A DNA stretch of 64,000 bases from Hypericum androsaemum (Eukaryota; Streptophyta; Magnoliopsida; Malpighiales; Hypericaceae): contig OZ023195.1 in the NCBI GenBank assembly GCA_963995505.1, forward strand, positions 6,902,109 to 6,966,108, written 5' to 3'. Below are positions 33,195-44,797 of the stretch, piece by piece. The translations under genes were made by a program, and so were the position numbers. Numbering within the stretch: position 1 is the stretch's first letter; each line of letters opens with the position of its first letter. Below the pieces are notes generated by a model that was not told the origin of the DNA, made no database searches, and was given only the letters and a program-made list of their open reading frames with translations.

Positions 33195-33766
33195 TGTGAT
33201 ATCTTATAAATGGTCGGTTGGAATAAACTGTATTCTATGGTACAATCTACATATGAGATGTGTTTGGAAGTGTTTCTAGATATTCTATAGTCTTCTTAGG
33301 ATTCTAGCTAACTACAACAAAGCCTAGTCAATTATTCCAAGCTTTAAGAATTTTGTTGGTCAAGTTCGGACAGCAATGACCTTTGTTTAGTAAATGGAGC
33401 ACCACGTTCTCAATTTTACTCCAAATTGATCCAAAAACTACACACATAGGGCTACAATTTGTTAGTTGACAAGTTTTTATAAAATGCAATGGAAGACAGT
33501 CAAAACGGAGCTTGAATGAGTCTCTTTCTGATTGGACCCCATTGGAAAACAACCAATCATCTATTACCACTTGCTTGTTCATTAGACTTGGTTAAGGAGG
33601 TGAGTCAAGCTGGACTCTTACTCACCTATATACTTTTGGGACTCAGAAACCTTAAGGAAGAGGCAAGAAATTCCGAGACTCAGCCATAACTCAAAAGAGA
33701 AGAGAAAGTTGAGAGAGAGAGTAAGAGGAAAGAGAAAGAAGCAGGTGACAAAGAACGACTTGGTAA
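33195..33766 (+). mobile_element. gypsy 3' LTR, first 572 bp only
   Basis: The stretch matches 25784-26350 with about ten substitutions by eye (for example GTTAGGAAG versus GTTTGGAAG, AACGCAATGG versus AATGCAATGG). That is roughly 98% identity, implying a fairly recent insertion. It stops at GACTTGGTAA, inside the first 183-bp unit, where inverted sequence begins. Confidence 0.9.
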
Positions 33767-34889
33767 TAATTTCCAATCATAATTTCCAATCATGAGGTCG
33801 GTGACCGACGCTAGACTCCACTGTATACAAACTACAAAATGCAGATCTAGCCAGCCTCAAAACATAGCATAAAGTTTATCAATATTTATTTAAAGCAACA
33901 CCAGGGCACGCTATATACACATGCCTCTCAAAATATAAGATATACAAAAATGGTGTGAGAACCATCACCAAAAATCTGAACAAGTTTCCTGTGATACATG
34001 TTCAAACCAAAGCATAGTCTAGGATCTAGCCTCTGAAAACCATTACGGAGCGTCTATACAAGAGTACAAAAGATAGCATGATCCAGAGACCTCAAAAGAG
34101 TAGCCCTCGAATGGAAGAGATGGGCATGCACCACGGACTCCAGAACCCGAGGCAAACAATGATTGCTTTAACCTGAGATGGATTAGTAAGGGATAAGTGT
34201 TTTGAAACACTTAGTAAGAAGATAGAACATAACATATTGGTTATGTCTGCTACATATGAGAGACAGAACTTAACCATGTCCAACAATATGCAAGACCACA
34301 AGATGCATGCCAACCATATGATCACACACACACAAAAGTTCACCTAGTGAACAAACGGTGAGCTATAGATAGATTTAGACGGGCCACTTCCTCTCCAGCA
34401 CAGGGATATCAACATGGCCATCAGATCTCCTTTCCATAATCACATACTAAGTTTAATAGTAGTAAACTAGGATATCCCCAATCTATGTGCACATAGGCTA
34501 ACATCCCCGGTTAGCACGGGAAAACCTGTCCATATCTCACCAAAAATAACATAGCATACCCACATAAATTGGCCCCACGCTAGGAAAGAAATATTCTCTA
34601 GCTAGCCATTCATATGTGACATATCTCTTACAGACCAATCCAAACATGATCGATCTTATTGCAAATGCACATGACCACTTCATGAACATACTTCATATGC
34701 ATGAGATGCACATAATCAAGGCCTGAAACATGCACATGCACCAAACAAAACCAAATTTATCATATTCTATTCGCTTACACAAACAAATATCACGCAATAG
34801 TGCCGATTTTCTGAGTCCTAATCTCTCGTCACTTTCAACCTTCAACCGTTCCTCCCAGATAGTTTTCTTCACTGAAAGCACTTCGAGAA
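33767..34889 (-). mobile_element. inverted gypsy LTR segment
   Basis: From GAGGTCGGTGACCGACGCTA (33794) to about 34889 the plus strand is the reverse complement of about 27130-28235 in the left LTR. At the junction, AATTTCCAATCAT occurs twice in tandem (33770-33795); in the left LTR its complement lies at 27100-27115. The last 15 bp or so of the LTR end are missing. Either the right LTR was rearranged by an inversion, or a second opposite-facing LTR recombined with it. Confidence 0.85.
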
Positions 34890-35279
34890 CGAAGCCATAT
34901 ACTTATTGTCGATCGCTATCTGGTCCATTATCTGCTCTAACCTTATTGTCATGGCTTCGAGAGCCACAGTTAAAGCAACATCTTGTCTAGCCGGCTCCTT
35001 GGGGGGTGCCATATTGATGGTGTTCCTCCCAATACCCGTCTGAGTAGTAGGGAGAGCCAGCTCCTTAAGGGGAGCCGTATTAGTGGAGTTCTTCCTGGTA
35101 CCAGGTTAAGTAGTCGGGAGGGCCGGCTCATTGAGAGGTGCCGGATGGGTAGTATTCTTCCCAGGGAGCTACTGAGAAGAGGGTGGTGCAGTATTTCTGT
35201 CTTTGGTCATCTTGATTGGAGTAGGTTAAACCACCTTCTCAGACGCCCTCTTAGGTCCCACCAGGCATGCCAAAAACTA
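34890..35279 (-). mobile_element. internal stub of an LTR retrotransposon, minus strand
   Basis: This stretch adjoins the end of the LTR at 35280. On the minus strand the LTR end CCCCAACA is followed by a short TAG and TTTTTGGCATGCCTGGTGGG, the usual start of the internal region in some plant gypsy elements. Three imperfect GC-rich units of about 62 bp (GCCGGCTCCTTGGGGGGTGCC-like at 34990, 35055 and 35115) follow. No gag is recognisable and the stub is cut by the inverted gypsy segment at 34889. Confidence 0.55.
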
Positions 35280-37114
35280 TGTTGGGGAAAAATGTGAGAA
35301 CGTTAAGAATGATATCGAAGCCGAGACTAACAACTAACCTAAACTTAGATAAAAAGCACGAAGCTTGATAGATATTTGTGTGTTGATTTGTGGATCCTCT
35401 CTGCCCCGCCCCGGGCTCTGCTTATATAGAGAAAGTAAATGCCCTAGCCTTCTCCTTTAGCGTGCTCAAGTTGAATTCAAACGCACAGGGCCTATCTCTA
35501 ACGATGCTTATCCTCATCCAACTTAACCAGCACTTATCCTTATCTGATCCCGGCCAACGCTTATTCTCATCCAGTCCCGTCTTTTCGATCTCTAGAAGTT
35601 TCTGTTCCACAATTATGTCAAACTCCTGGAGTCTGAGTACTTTCGGTCTCTTTGAGTTCGGTCTCTTTGGATCTCAACTCGCTGAGACTTAGGATCAACA
35701 AACCTTCCCAGGGAGGGTCTCTTCTTGAGTCATTAATATTCTCCCATCCAAGACCCTACGCGGGTTGATGAGTGACCTTCAGTTAGTACTTGGTCGATGA
35801 TCGACCCCCATGAAGTAAACAGGTCGATGATCTCCATCCAAGAAGACACACGGGCCGACGATCGACCTGCAGTAGGATGTACGGGTCAATAATTAGCTTT
35901 AGTTCAACACATCAGGTCGATGACTAACACTCAGTGGAGCCTTAGGTCAACAACTTAACTTCACTTGGCTTCTGGGTCGACAATTGACTATCGCCTAGCT
36001 TCCCGGGTCGACGATCGACCATCAATTAACTCCTGGGTCGACGATTGATCATCACCTAGCTTAACAATTGACACTCAGTGATTTAAAAGGAACTTTAGAC
36101 CTCTTTCACCTTAGAATTAGCACAAGTAATGAACTAAATAGTTGTCTCCCTATCTCTTAGCCGTTCAGATCACTTTGAATTATTTTAATTGGAGATCAGA
36201 GTCACAAGATATGGCCATTCTTCCAGAGTCCACTGGATCAGGTCAACGATCCTTGCCAGATCATCGATCCAGATTTTAAATGATCTTTATGCCATTTTAT
36301 CCTCTGAATTAGCCAAAGTCATAAACTAAAAAGTTGTAGCTATATATCTTTTACTATCCACAGAACTTTGAATCACTTCAATCGGAGGTCAGAGTCGTAA
36401 GATACAACTATTCTTCCAAAGTTTGCTGGATCGGGTCGATGATCCTTGCCAGATCATCGATCCAGAATTCAAATGAGCTTTATACCATTTTAGCCTACGA
36501 ACTAGCCAAAGTCATAGACTACAAAGTTGTAGGTCTACGTCTTAACTATTCAATAACTTTTAATCACTTCAATCGGAGGTCTGTGTTTTAAGATACGGTC
36601 ATTCTTCCAAAGTCTGCCGAGTCGGGTCGACTATCCTTGCCCGATCATCGACCCAGACTTCAAATGAGCTTTAGACCCTTTTAGCCTCCGAATTCACCAA
36701 ATTCATAAACTACAAAGTTATAGATATATATATTAACTTTTCATAACAACTTGAATCATCTCAATCGAAGTTACGAGTTGCAAGATATGGGAAATTTACC
36801 CCAGTCTAATGATCGTACTTGATCGGGTCGACGATTGGACCTCACTTGGTGTTCAGGTCGACGACTGGTCCTCACTTGGTGTTTGGGTCAATGATTGGAT
36901 CTAAGTTGGCACCCCGGTTGACAATTTTGCTCTAGCGGGCACTTGCTCGGGTTGTCAACCTAGCACCACGTAGAGATTAAAATGGGTTGATAAATTTCGG
37001 AGGTTAAATATGCTATTACGAATCGTACTCGCCTCTTAATTAATCATCCCCAAGACGATGCTTCAACACCTAGCTCTACCTAGCCAATGTTGAAATATTT
37101 TTTGCACTTCAACA
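35280..37114 (-). mobile_element. LTR (1835 bp) of the same minus-strand element
   Basis: On the minus strand the segment begins TGTTGAAGTGC (37114) and ends CACATTTTTCCCCAACA (35280), so it has TG...CA ends. A TATATAGAG-like motif appears near 35420. It contains two kinds of internal repeat: GGTCGACGATTGACC-type short units at 35760-36080, and units of about 175-180 bp at 36150-36790. The partner LTR is not in the window. Confidence 0.6.
36150..36790. repeat. tandem units of about 175-180 bp
   Basis: GATCATCGATCCAGA or its variants (about 36260, 36450, 36640), then a CCATTTTATCCTC-like segment, AAAGTCATAAACTAC, GTTGTAGxTxTAxxTCTTA and AATCACTTCAATCGGAGGTC recur about every 180 bp. Similar motifs (ATAAACTAC..., AATCAACTCAATC...) occur in the foldback element at 7665-8927. 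Confidence 0.75.
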
Positions 37115-37555
37115 GGATGTGATTGTACTTTATTTTTCGTATTTATATATCGGAGGTTTCCCTTCCGTTTCAAAAAAATCTGAACTCAAACGATTTAAGT
37201 TTTTGAAAAAAAGAAAAAAATGTCTGAAAATAAACACGACGTATGTATTCATTATAAGGTGAAGCAACCTTTTGAAGCACCATAATAACAGTGCCACGCG
37301 CTCCTTACTTATTCATTTGTAGCGGGGTGAGAGCCATTGTCTTCTATTCAACTTTATCGGGAAAGAAGCAAGATACTCATGTCTCACGTACTATACTACC
37401 ACGTCCTCCAATCTGATTTTTTTATTGGTTACATAATAATATAATTTTGTATAATTATTGGGAGTTGATTAAAGTGATTAAGTATTTGGATTCATTTAAA
37501 AAGATTTTATGTTTAATATTCGCAATCACGAATATTAAAAAATCTATTGAGAGAC
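37115..37555. other. no gene recognised
   Basis: Spacer between two minus-strand retroelements. No frame or element end is supported. Confidence 0.4.
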
Positions 37556-39181
37556 CTATTCATAAAATAAGGCATAACATTGGTTAATCTTCCAAAAAAA
37601 AGCATTCCTACTCAACAAGACCTTAGACAGCTCGGGACACCATAACTTGTAACCCTTTAATCCAGAAGCATAGCCAAGGAAGATACACTTCACAGATCTT
37701 GGCTCTAACTTGCCATTATTCACATGAGCATAGGCAGGACACCCAAATATCTTCAAAATAGCATAATTAGGAGGATTTACATACCACAATTCTTCAGGTA
37801 ACTTGCCATCAAGTGATGTATGAGGTGAACGATTGACAAGGTGACAGGCAGTGGAAGCAGCTTCAGCCCAAAATAACTTAGGCAAACCAGCATTTGACAG
37901 CATACAACAAACTTTCTCCAACAAAGTTCTGTTCATTCTTTTAGCGACTCCATTGTCTGTGGGGAGATGCTTGACATCTCTCCCAGTCTGCTTCTCAATC
38001 ATAGTCTTCCACTGCTTGAAAGTGACAAAGACATGATCCTTACTCTTCAAGAAGAACGCCCACACCTTCCTCGAATAATCATCAATAATAGTCAGCATAT
38101 ACTTGGAACCATTCTTTGTTGCAACCTGAGACGGTCCCCAAAGATCAGAATGAACATAGTCAAGTTTTCCCTTTGTAGTGTGCACACCTTTCTAAAAACT
38201 GACTTTCTTCTGCTTGCCAAACACACAGTGCTCACAAAATTCTAGCTTCCCAATACCCTGTCCACATAATAATCCTCTCCTATTCAGCTCGGTCATGCCT
38301 TTCTCACTCATGTGACCAAGTCGCATATGCCACAATGAGGTATTCTCAGAATCTGTCAACGAGCTAGATGCAGCAGCAGCAGTCCCTGTAACTGTAGAAC
38401 CCTGCAAAACGTACAGATTTCCAACCTCTTTCTTGGCCTTCATATGCACTAATGAGTTCTTACTCACACGAAGAACTCCACCTTCTCCGGTATACTTGTA
38501 CCCCAATGTATCAAGAGTACTCAGCGAAATCAAGTTTCGCCTCAAATCAGGGATATGCCTCACATTCGTCAAGGTTCGAATGACACCATCATGCATCTTG
38601 ATCTTCACTATGCCAATACCAACAACCTTGTAGACAAAATTATTTCCCATGAGAACATTACCCTCCGCACGTTCATATGTTGAAAACCAGTCCCGAATGG
38701 GACACATATAAAACATACAAGCAGAATCAAGGACCCAAGCAGCATCAACTTTAGACTTCCCATCAATCACAGACAAAAGGTCTCCATCAGATTCTTCTTT
38801 CTGAGTGGTGGTGGCAACACTAGCACTGCCGCTATCAGAACTTTCTCCTTTCAGAGCACTGGACTTTTCGCTCTTCTTCTTGTTCTTCAACTCCGGACAG
38901 AACCATTTAATATGCCCAACCTTATGACAATTGAAACAAGTCTTATCCTTGTGTCTTGACCTTGATTTACTTCTGCTCTTCTTCCTTGAGCCAAACTTAG
39001 CATTCCTCTCCTCAGACCTCCCTCTCATAACCAAACCAGTCCCTTGGCTATTTTCAGAGGAACTCACAGTGTGCTTATCAATTCTCTCTTTCTCCAAGAG
39101 CGAATCATGAACATTATCCCAACTCAGAGTATCATGGCTGAACAACAGAGTATCTCTGAATTGCTGATAAGAAGCAGTCAA
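37556..39181 (-). pseudogene. copia nucleocapsid, protease and integrase, with deletion
   Basis: The frame continues with zinc knuckle CFNCHKVGHIKWFC, protease DSACMFYMCPIRDWF (the catalytic DSG is changed to DSA), and pre-integrase LWHMRLGHMSEKGM. A stop near 38192 follows KKVSF. The integrase then reads YVHSDLWGPSQVATKNGSKY and IDDYSRKVWAFFLKS. At about 37945-37960 the TDNG motif is joined straight to GVAKRMNRTLLEK, so roughly 30 residues between the second catalytic Asp and the Glu region are deleted. It runs into IFGCPAYAHV and ends at 37556. Confidence 0.9.
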
Positions 39182-39634
39182 CGATCACAATAACAATAAA
39201 GCAAGATCTTCATCATCATACTTCACATCCAGAGTTCTAAGATCAGCCACTATATCCTTAAATTTATTAAGGTGGTCATGAACAGACTTATCTTCTTGCA
39301 TCCGGATAGAAAATAGTCGTTGCTTCAAGCACAGTTTGTTGGTCAAACTCTTGGGCATGCACAACTTTTCAAGCTTTGCCCATAATGAGGAAGCTGTTGT
39401 CTCCTTCAACACGTCCCGCAAAATATCATCTGACAGATGCAACTGGATCTGACTCACAGCCTTACGATTCTTTGACGCCTTCATCGCAGCGTCCCAACTC
39501 GAAGGCATCGACTTCTCATCAAGTAGAGTCTCATCCAGCTCTAGATGTGTCAAAATAGCACGCATCTTCACCTGCCACAAAGAAAAATTAGTTTTCCTCG
39601 TCAATTGAGGGATTTCGTACTTCATGGAAGTCAT
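39182..39634 (-). pseudogene. copia gag (first part)
   Basis: It reads MTSMKYEIPQLTRKTNFSLW, then QVKMRAILTHLELDETLLDE, DDILRDVLKETTASSLWAKL and MPKSLTNKLCLKQRLFSIRM, ending with a stop after DLALLLL. That is the standard copia capsid region. A stop at about 39185 replaces the few residues joining it to the next frame (MTASYQQFRDTLLF), so the polyprotein is broken once here. Confidence 0.88.
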
Positions 39635-40303
39635 CCTGAAGCTCCTCGAACCAAAAAATCAGCCCAAAATCGGTTAGAAAACTAAAATCAGCTAAAATAG
39701 TTGACTTTTGGTCAACCAGTCAAACAGTTGACTTTTGGTCAACTAAAAAATTAGGGGTTTTCAACCCAAATCTCTCACATGCGGCGGCTGACCCTTTCCT
39801 CCTCCTCCGCGGCGATGGGTTCGGTGGTGGCGGCTCCAAGGGGTGGTCGGAACGCGGGCGGCGGCGACTCCAAGGGTTTCAAAACCCTAAATCCCGATTT
39901 TCTCCCAAATCGGTTACTGTTCACATTTTTTTTTTCAATATTCGAATACTCGAAACTCAGATCTAGCTCCGATACCAATTGTTGAGAAATAAGATCGAAA
40001 CGAGTAAAACACGAGACACAAGAATTACGTGGAAACCCCAAGACGGGGAGAAAACTACGGGCAAAGGAGAGCCGTCCACTATGTGAGTCCAATCGGTTAC
40101 AAGGCGTGAGGGTTCTCTCTACGTCACAACTCTCTACTAGTACAAATAAGACCTAGGCATAGGCCGTATATATATAAGAGACTAGTACTCTATTCTGATT
40201 AGAAAATAGAGCTCTACTCTAATTAGGAATTAGGAACAATCCCTAATAGTGTAGCTAGTTAAAACTGAGATGGTACAAAGTGAATAATTAATCGGCCTCC
40301 TAT

Positions 40304-40597
40304 TTATCTTTCTTTTGGTCTTTTGACCCTCCTTGATATTTTTATTGGTGCCCGCTTGGATTGTGTTTTACAACAGATCTTATAGTGATTGCATGCTTTG
40401 ATGTTTTTTATCCTTGCTGTGCGATTTGTGGGGTATTCTGGGCTTGGTTATCAGCCAATCAAGGACACTAGATAGTATTTATATTGTAGGTGCTATTTTG
40501 ATAGATTTTTACCTTGTTCTATTTTAGTTGTGATTTTTGATTGTAAGTGATATTAGAGTTATTAAGGAGCAATATACTTTTACTTATTAAAAAAAAC
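40304..40597 (+). mobile_element. LINE 3' end, plus strand
   Basis: The insert ends GAGCAATATACTTTTACTTA, TTAAAAAAAACC, a LINE 3' end with poly(A). Nearly identical 11-mers CGGCCTCCTAT (40293-40303) and CGGCCTGCTAT (40598-40608) flank it, with one mismatch, consistent with a target-site duplication. The remaining 290 bp is 3' UTR-like (TTTGGTCTTTTGACCC, GTGTTTTACAACAGATC) with no frame. Confidence 0.7.
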
Positions 40598-40934
40598 CGG
40601 CCTGCTATAATGTGTAGTATATGTTTGCTCGCAATGGTTAATTTGATCTAAAAGATGGGTGAGAGAAGTGTTTGAAAATAACGAACTATTGTGTCTAATT
40701 TATAAATAATAAAAATTATTAACTATCTTCAAATTTTATATTGGATATGAATGATTCACATAATAATATAACAATTTGAATATATAATCCGTTATTTGTT
40801 TCAAGCTCAAAACATATTATTTTTGTATTCTTAATCTAACTTAGTCTTGCTCATTCCGAAAAAAAAAAACCATTCTTGCAACACATGGGTTGCAGTTTCT
40901 TTCGCAACCCATGTAATTAATACTGTTGGTTTTT

Positions 40935-43650
40935 TTTAAAGATTCCAAGTACTTATATTCAGATTGGAAAATTAGAATACAGCAAAATGTCTAGATCAGG
41001 AGGATGGAAAATAGCCCAGTCCGGATCAAGAGTAAGAAACCTACACTGACAGCTAACCCAATTAGCAACTTGATTAACTACCCGAGGGATATAAGCAATT
41101 GAACAAAAAGGTAAAAGAGCTAGAGAATGTTTAAACTCTATTACAAGTAGTTTAACCTCCCAAGCTGCATGCATCCGGATTGGAATGAGATAGAAATATA
41201 AAAACAAGCGATCTGACAATCCATTTCAATAACATTAGGCACCATCTGAAAGTGATAGGATAAAAGGGAAACAACCAACTGGATATACCAGAGCTCCGCT
41301 TCCAAAAGGAGAAGAAGCGAACAAAAGCACTGAATGACCTCTTAAGATGAAGCCTTAAAAATCTCTTCCGATACAAGCTATACCCGCTCTTGAATAGGGA
41401 TCCATCTATGAGACATCACAGTCGAGCTTCACATCGCCGCTAAAGGGGCCGCCCATGAAGATGTCAGCAGCCTCAGGTTCTGGGTTGTGAACCAGCAAAA
41501 ATTTGTTATACAGCTCAGAGGCCAGAGAAGCATTAGCACATAGAATAATCTTCAGACCCTCAAATAAGAACTTGTTCCTAGCCTCCCAAGTATGTGAACA
41601 AATAAACAAAGCCAAGGACACCAATGAAGTAGTATCCTCTTACTTCAAGAAACTAAAGAGATTGCAAATCCACAATCTAAAGTTTTGACAAGAGTCAAAA
41701 AGGACATGACCACCCAAGGAGCTAGCAAACCAAGTAGCCCTAGCATGAGGGTATTCAAAAAAGAGCTAACAAGCACACTGACCACATGCCATTTTTATGT
41801 ATATTCCTAAAAACAAGTTTTGTGAGGTGGGGAGAGCATTGTTTGCTAGCCTTCAGGCGAACATCTTAATCTTAGGAGAGAGATTCAACTTCCAAATCAA
41901 AGACCAGATTCCAAAGTCAAAGGTAGCATCGTTAAAACTTGGGTAAGACATGGCAGTATTCGTAAGCTGGGTACTTCAAAATCTGATAGCCCTTTTTAAT
42001 AGAGTAAATTTCATTCGTAGCCAGTTTCCAATCCAAATGATTTGGAGAGTTAAGATTTCTGACACAGATCTTCAGGATTGTAGCAACCTCGCTGGTAGAG
42101 AAAAGGTCATTCAATAGAAATTGATTCCAGAAATGCCACCCTAGGTAAATAGATCACCAATTGCAATAATCGGGAGGGTCAATTGAGGCAAGGAAATTAT
42201 TCCCCCTGGGAGGGAGTGAACCCAAGTATCCTTTCAGATATTGGTCGAAAGGTCTTTGTCTACCTGGGAAAAAAGACCCCCGCAAAGGATCCAATACCAG
42301 CATGTAGACTACTCCAAATCTAGTATGGTCTACGACCTTTACTCGCATGAACCAAGTCCGATGAGGGGAAGTAAAACCTTTAAGAACTGGAAGAAAAGAG
42401 AGGATAGATTCACAAATTCCCCAGGTTTGCTTGGTAGAGTCAAGTTGAAAGTGTTAAAATCTTTGAACCCAAAATCACTAGATTTCTTAAAGATTGAGAG
42501 CTTATTCCAAGCTAGCCAATGAATCTTTCTGGTGTTAGGGATCTCCAACCACCAAAAAATGGCAATAATACTGTCTAAACTGGAGCAAAAAGTTATTGGG
42601 AATAGAAAATATTGCATTGAGTAGCTTGGGATAGCCGCCAGAGCAGACTTGATCAAAATCTCCCTCCCGGCCAACAAGAGGAGTTTCTGTTTCCAGCTTG
42701 AAGCTTTAAGGCAAATTCTTTCAAAGATAAAGTTAGGAGTCTCCTTTTTAGAACCTCCCCAGAAAGGAGGCATACCCAAATACTTTTTAGAGGGAAGCAT
42801 AACCTTCATTTCAAGAATTTCCTTGAGAAGGGCAATGTTAGTATGTTTTTCTATTTAGAGAAACAAATACTAGATTTTTCAAAATTTAGAGACACAAATA
42901 TTAACAAGAAGCCTCTTAAAAATAGTGATTCCCCTCACACAAGCCTTAACAAAGATGAGTGTATCATCCGTAAAGAGAATCTGTGAAATACTTGGATAGT
43001 GCAGATTAAACTGGAATCCACGCATAAGTCCCTAAACCTTTGAGAAGATTCAAAATGGCAGAAGTATTAGCCTCGGTTTTCCATTTTGAAAAGTAGATGC
43101 TTGACTTTGAGAAGTTGATCTCCTGACCAGAGCAAGTTAAAAAATGGGTAAGGATGCCCTTCATGATAGTTATTTCACATACATCTGCCTTACCAAAGAT
43201 GAGAGTATCATCAACATATAGGATTTGAGAAATGGCAGGAGTGACATTATTGAATTTTAGACTAGAAATCAGACCCAAAAAATGATGGTGAATCATAAAG
43301 TGAACCAAAGCATCCGAAACAAAAAGGAAAAGAAAGGGGGAGAGATGGTCCCCTTGTCGAATGCCTCTCGAAGAATGGAACCATGGAAGAGGTTAACCAT
43401 TAAATAGAACACTGTAGGAAGTTAAGGTAACACAACTCATAATGCAACCAATCCACTTAATAGGAAAACCAAGTCTCGACATAATACTCTTAAGAATGTC
43501 CCAATTAAGAAGGTCATAGGTCTTTTTTAGATCAAGCTTGATAGCGAGGGAATGGTTGCTTGTCCTCGTTGATGTCCTAGGAAAATGGAATGCCTCGTGG
43601 GTAAGGATGAAGGTCGGAAAAAGCTTATGGTATATATTTTTCAAGTAATT
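40935..43650 (-). mobile_element. L1-like LINE pseudogene
   Basis: On the minus strand, from right to left: RT pieces (LAIKLDLKKTYDLLNWDILK at 43393-43644; GIRQGDHLSPFLFLFVSDAL near 43320), the catalytic YVDD (about 43217) and SGQEINFSKSSIYFS. Then come the RT thumb and zinc-binding parts (KYLGMPPFWGGSKKE, AGREILIKSALAAIPSY at 42339-42809; NEIYSIKKGYQIL at 41932-42114) and an RNase H-like remnant (41406-41624; 40959-41219). Many stops and shifts break the frame. A second RT motif-like segment lies at 42880-42990. A T run at 40930-40937 is the poly(A) complement. The endonuclease end is missing. Confidence 0.85.
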
Positions 43651-44244
43651 TTAGGATGATTATTTTATATTAAGTGATACATTAAAACTCTTATAAAATA
43701 ATATTTTTCAAAGTGATAATTTCTATATCATAAAAAATCTCGACTTAAGTCAGAATCAGTATTAAAAATTAATAAACTTTCTATCATAATAACTAATATT
43801 ATAACTAATATTTTTGTCAAAAAGTATAATATCTGAGTTCTAAAATTGAAAGTAGAACAAAGTAATCAATTAAGAGTACAGTACACTCGCGAGATTCATT
43901 AATGTCTTGTTTTATTGAATCTGAGAAAAAATAAATGCATCTTGCCAAACAGTCTTGAATCATAATGAAGTAAAGAAACCTGGTCAAAAACACGCAAAAA
44001 AGTATAGGGAAGACACCAAGCAAAAATCTTTTCGTATAGTAAAACATGCTGCTTGCGTGGTGAGGAAATTTTTTAACAGACTCCTCAATGGAGAAAGGTC
44101 ATAATCTAATGACATCTACAAAGATATGAAATTCAATGACTAGTCTACAACTCTCCTAAAGCTTATTTGTTGTTATTCTATCCATATTTTTGGTCTTTTT
44201 TAAAGATAAATTTTTAGGATTTGATTACTCTTGGAACGAACACT
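43651..44244. other. no gene recognised
   Basis: Very AT-rich spacer. Open frames up to 76 codons have no motif. Confidence 0.4.
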
Positions 44245-44253
44245 TTGAATTTA

Positions 44254-44788
44254 GGGATAAAGATACTTTAGTACCATGTGTTATGTGAAATAAACACTTT
44301 GCACATTGTGTTATAAAAACACCCACTTTAGTACCACGTGTTATGTGAAATGGACACTTAGGTTTCTTTTCTCATATGAGCTTTGACTTTTGTTGACATG
44401 ACAATGATGACGTGGCTTTGACTTGCTGACATGGCTCAAACAAAATAACGTGTCAATTAATATTAACGAAAATTAAAAAATATCCTCGTACTAAATTTAA
44501 AAAAAATATATATTTATACAACAAATATTTCAAAAAGACGACAACTATATATGTATGTATTATATACCTATGACATTTTAGTATAAATATTAATATTAAT
44601 TGACACGTCATTTTGTTTGAGCCATGTCAGCAAGTCGAAGCCACGTCAACAAAAGTCAAAGCTCATATGAGAAAAGAAACTTAAGTGTCCATTTCACATA
44701 ACACACGGTACTAAAGTGGGTGTTTCCATAACACAAGGTATAAAGTGTCTATTTCACATAACATAGGATACTAAAATATCTTTATCCC
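44254..44788. mobile_element. 535-bp inverted-repeat element, TSD TTGAATTTA
   Basis: The left end GGGATAAAGATACTTTAGTA mirrors the right end TACTAAAATATCTTTATCCC. Inverted similarity runs about 230 bp into each arm (CTCATATGAG, TGACTTTTGTTGAC, GGCTCAAACAAAAT and their complements). The 9-bp direct repeat TTGAATTTA lies at 44245-44253 and 44789-44797. A 9-bp duplication with long inverted repeats fits a Mutator-like non-autonomous element. No coding capacity. Confidence 0.92.
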
Positions 44789-44797
44789 TTGAATTTA

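Larger units (their letters stand above)
37556..40238 (-). mobile_element. copia element, 3'-truncated
   Basis: On the minus strand the 259-bp LTR (39980-40238) begins TGTTCCTAATTCC and ends TTTCTCAACA. It has a TATATATA promoter motif and is followed by a primer-like ATTGGTATCGGAGC (39967-39980). Gag and pol lie to its left, and the reverse-transcriptase half and the 3' LTR are absent. The internal leader (39640-39966) includes a GC-rich stretch. Coding parts are described separately. Confidence 0.88.
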
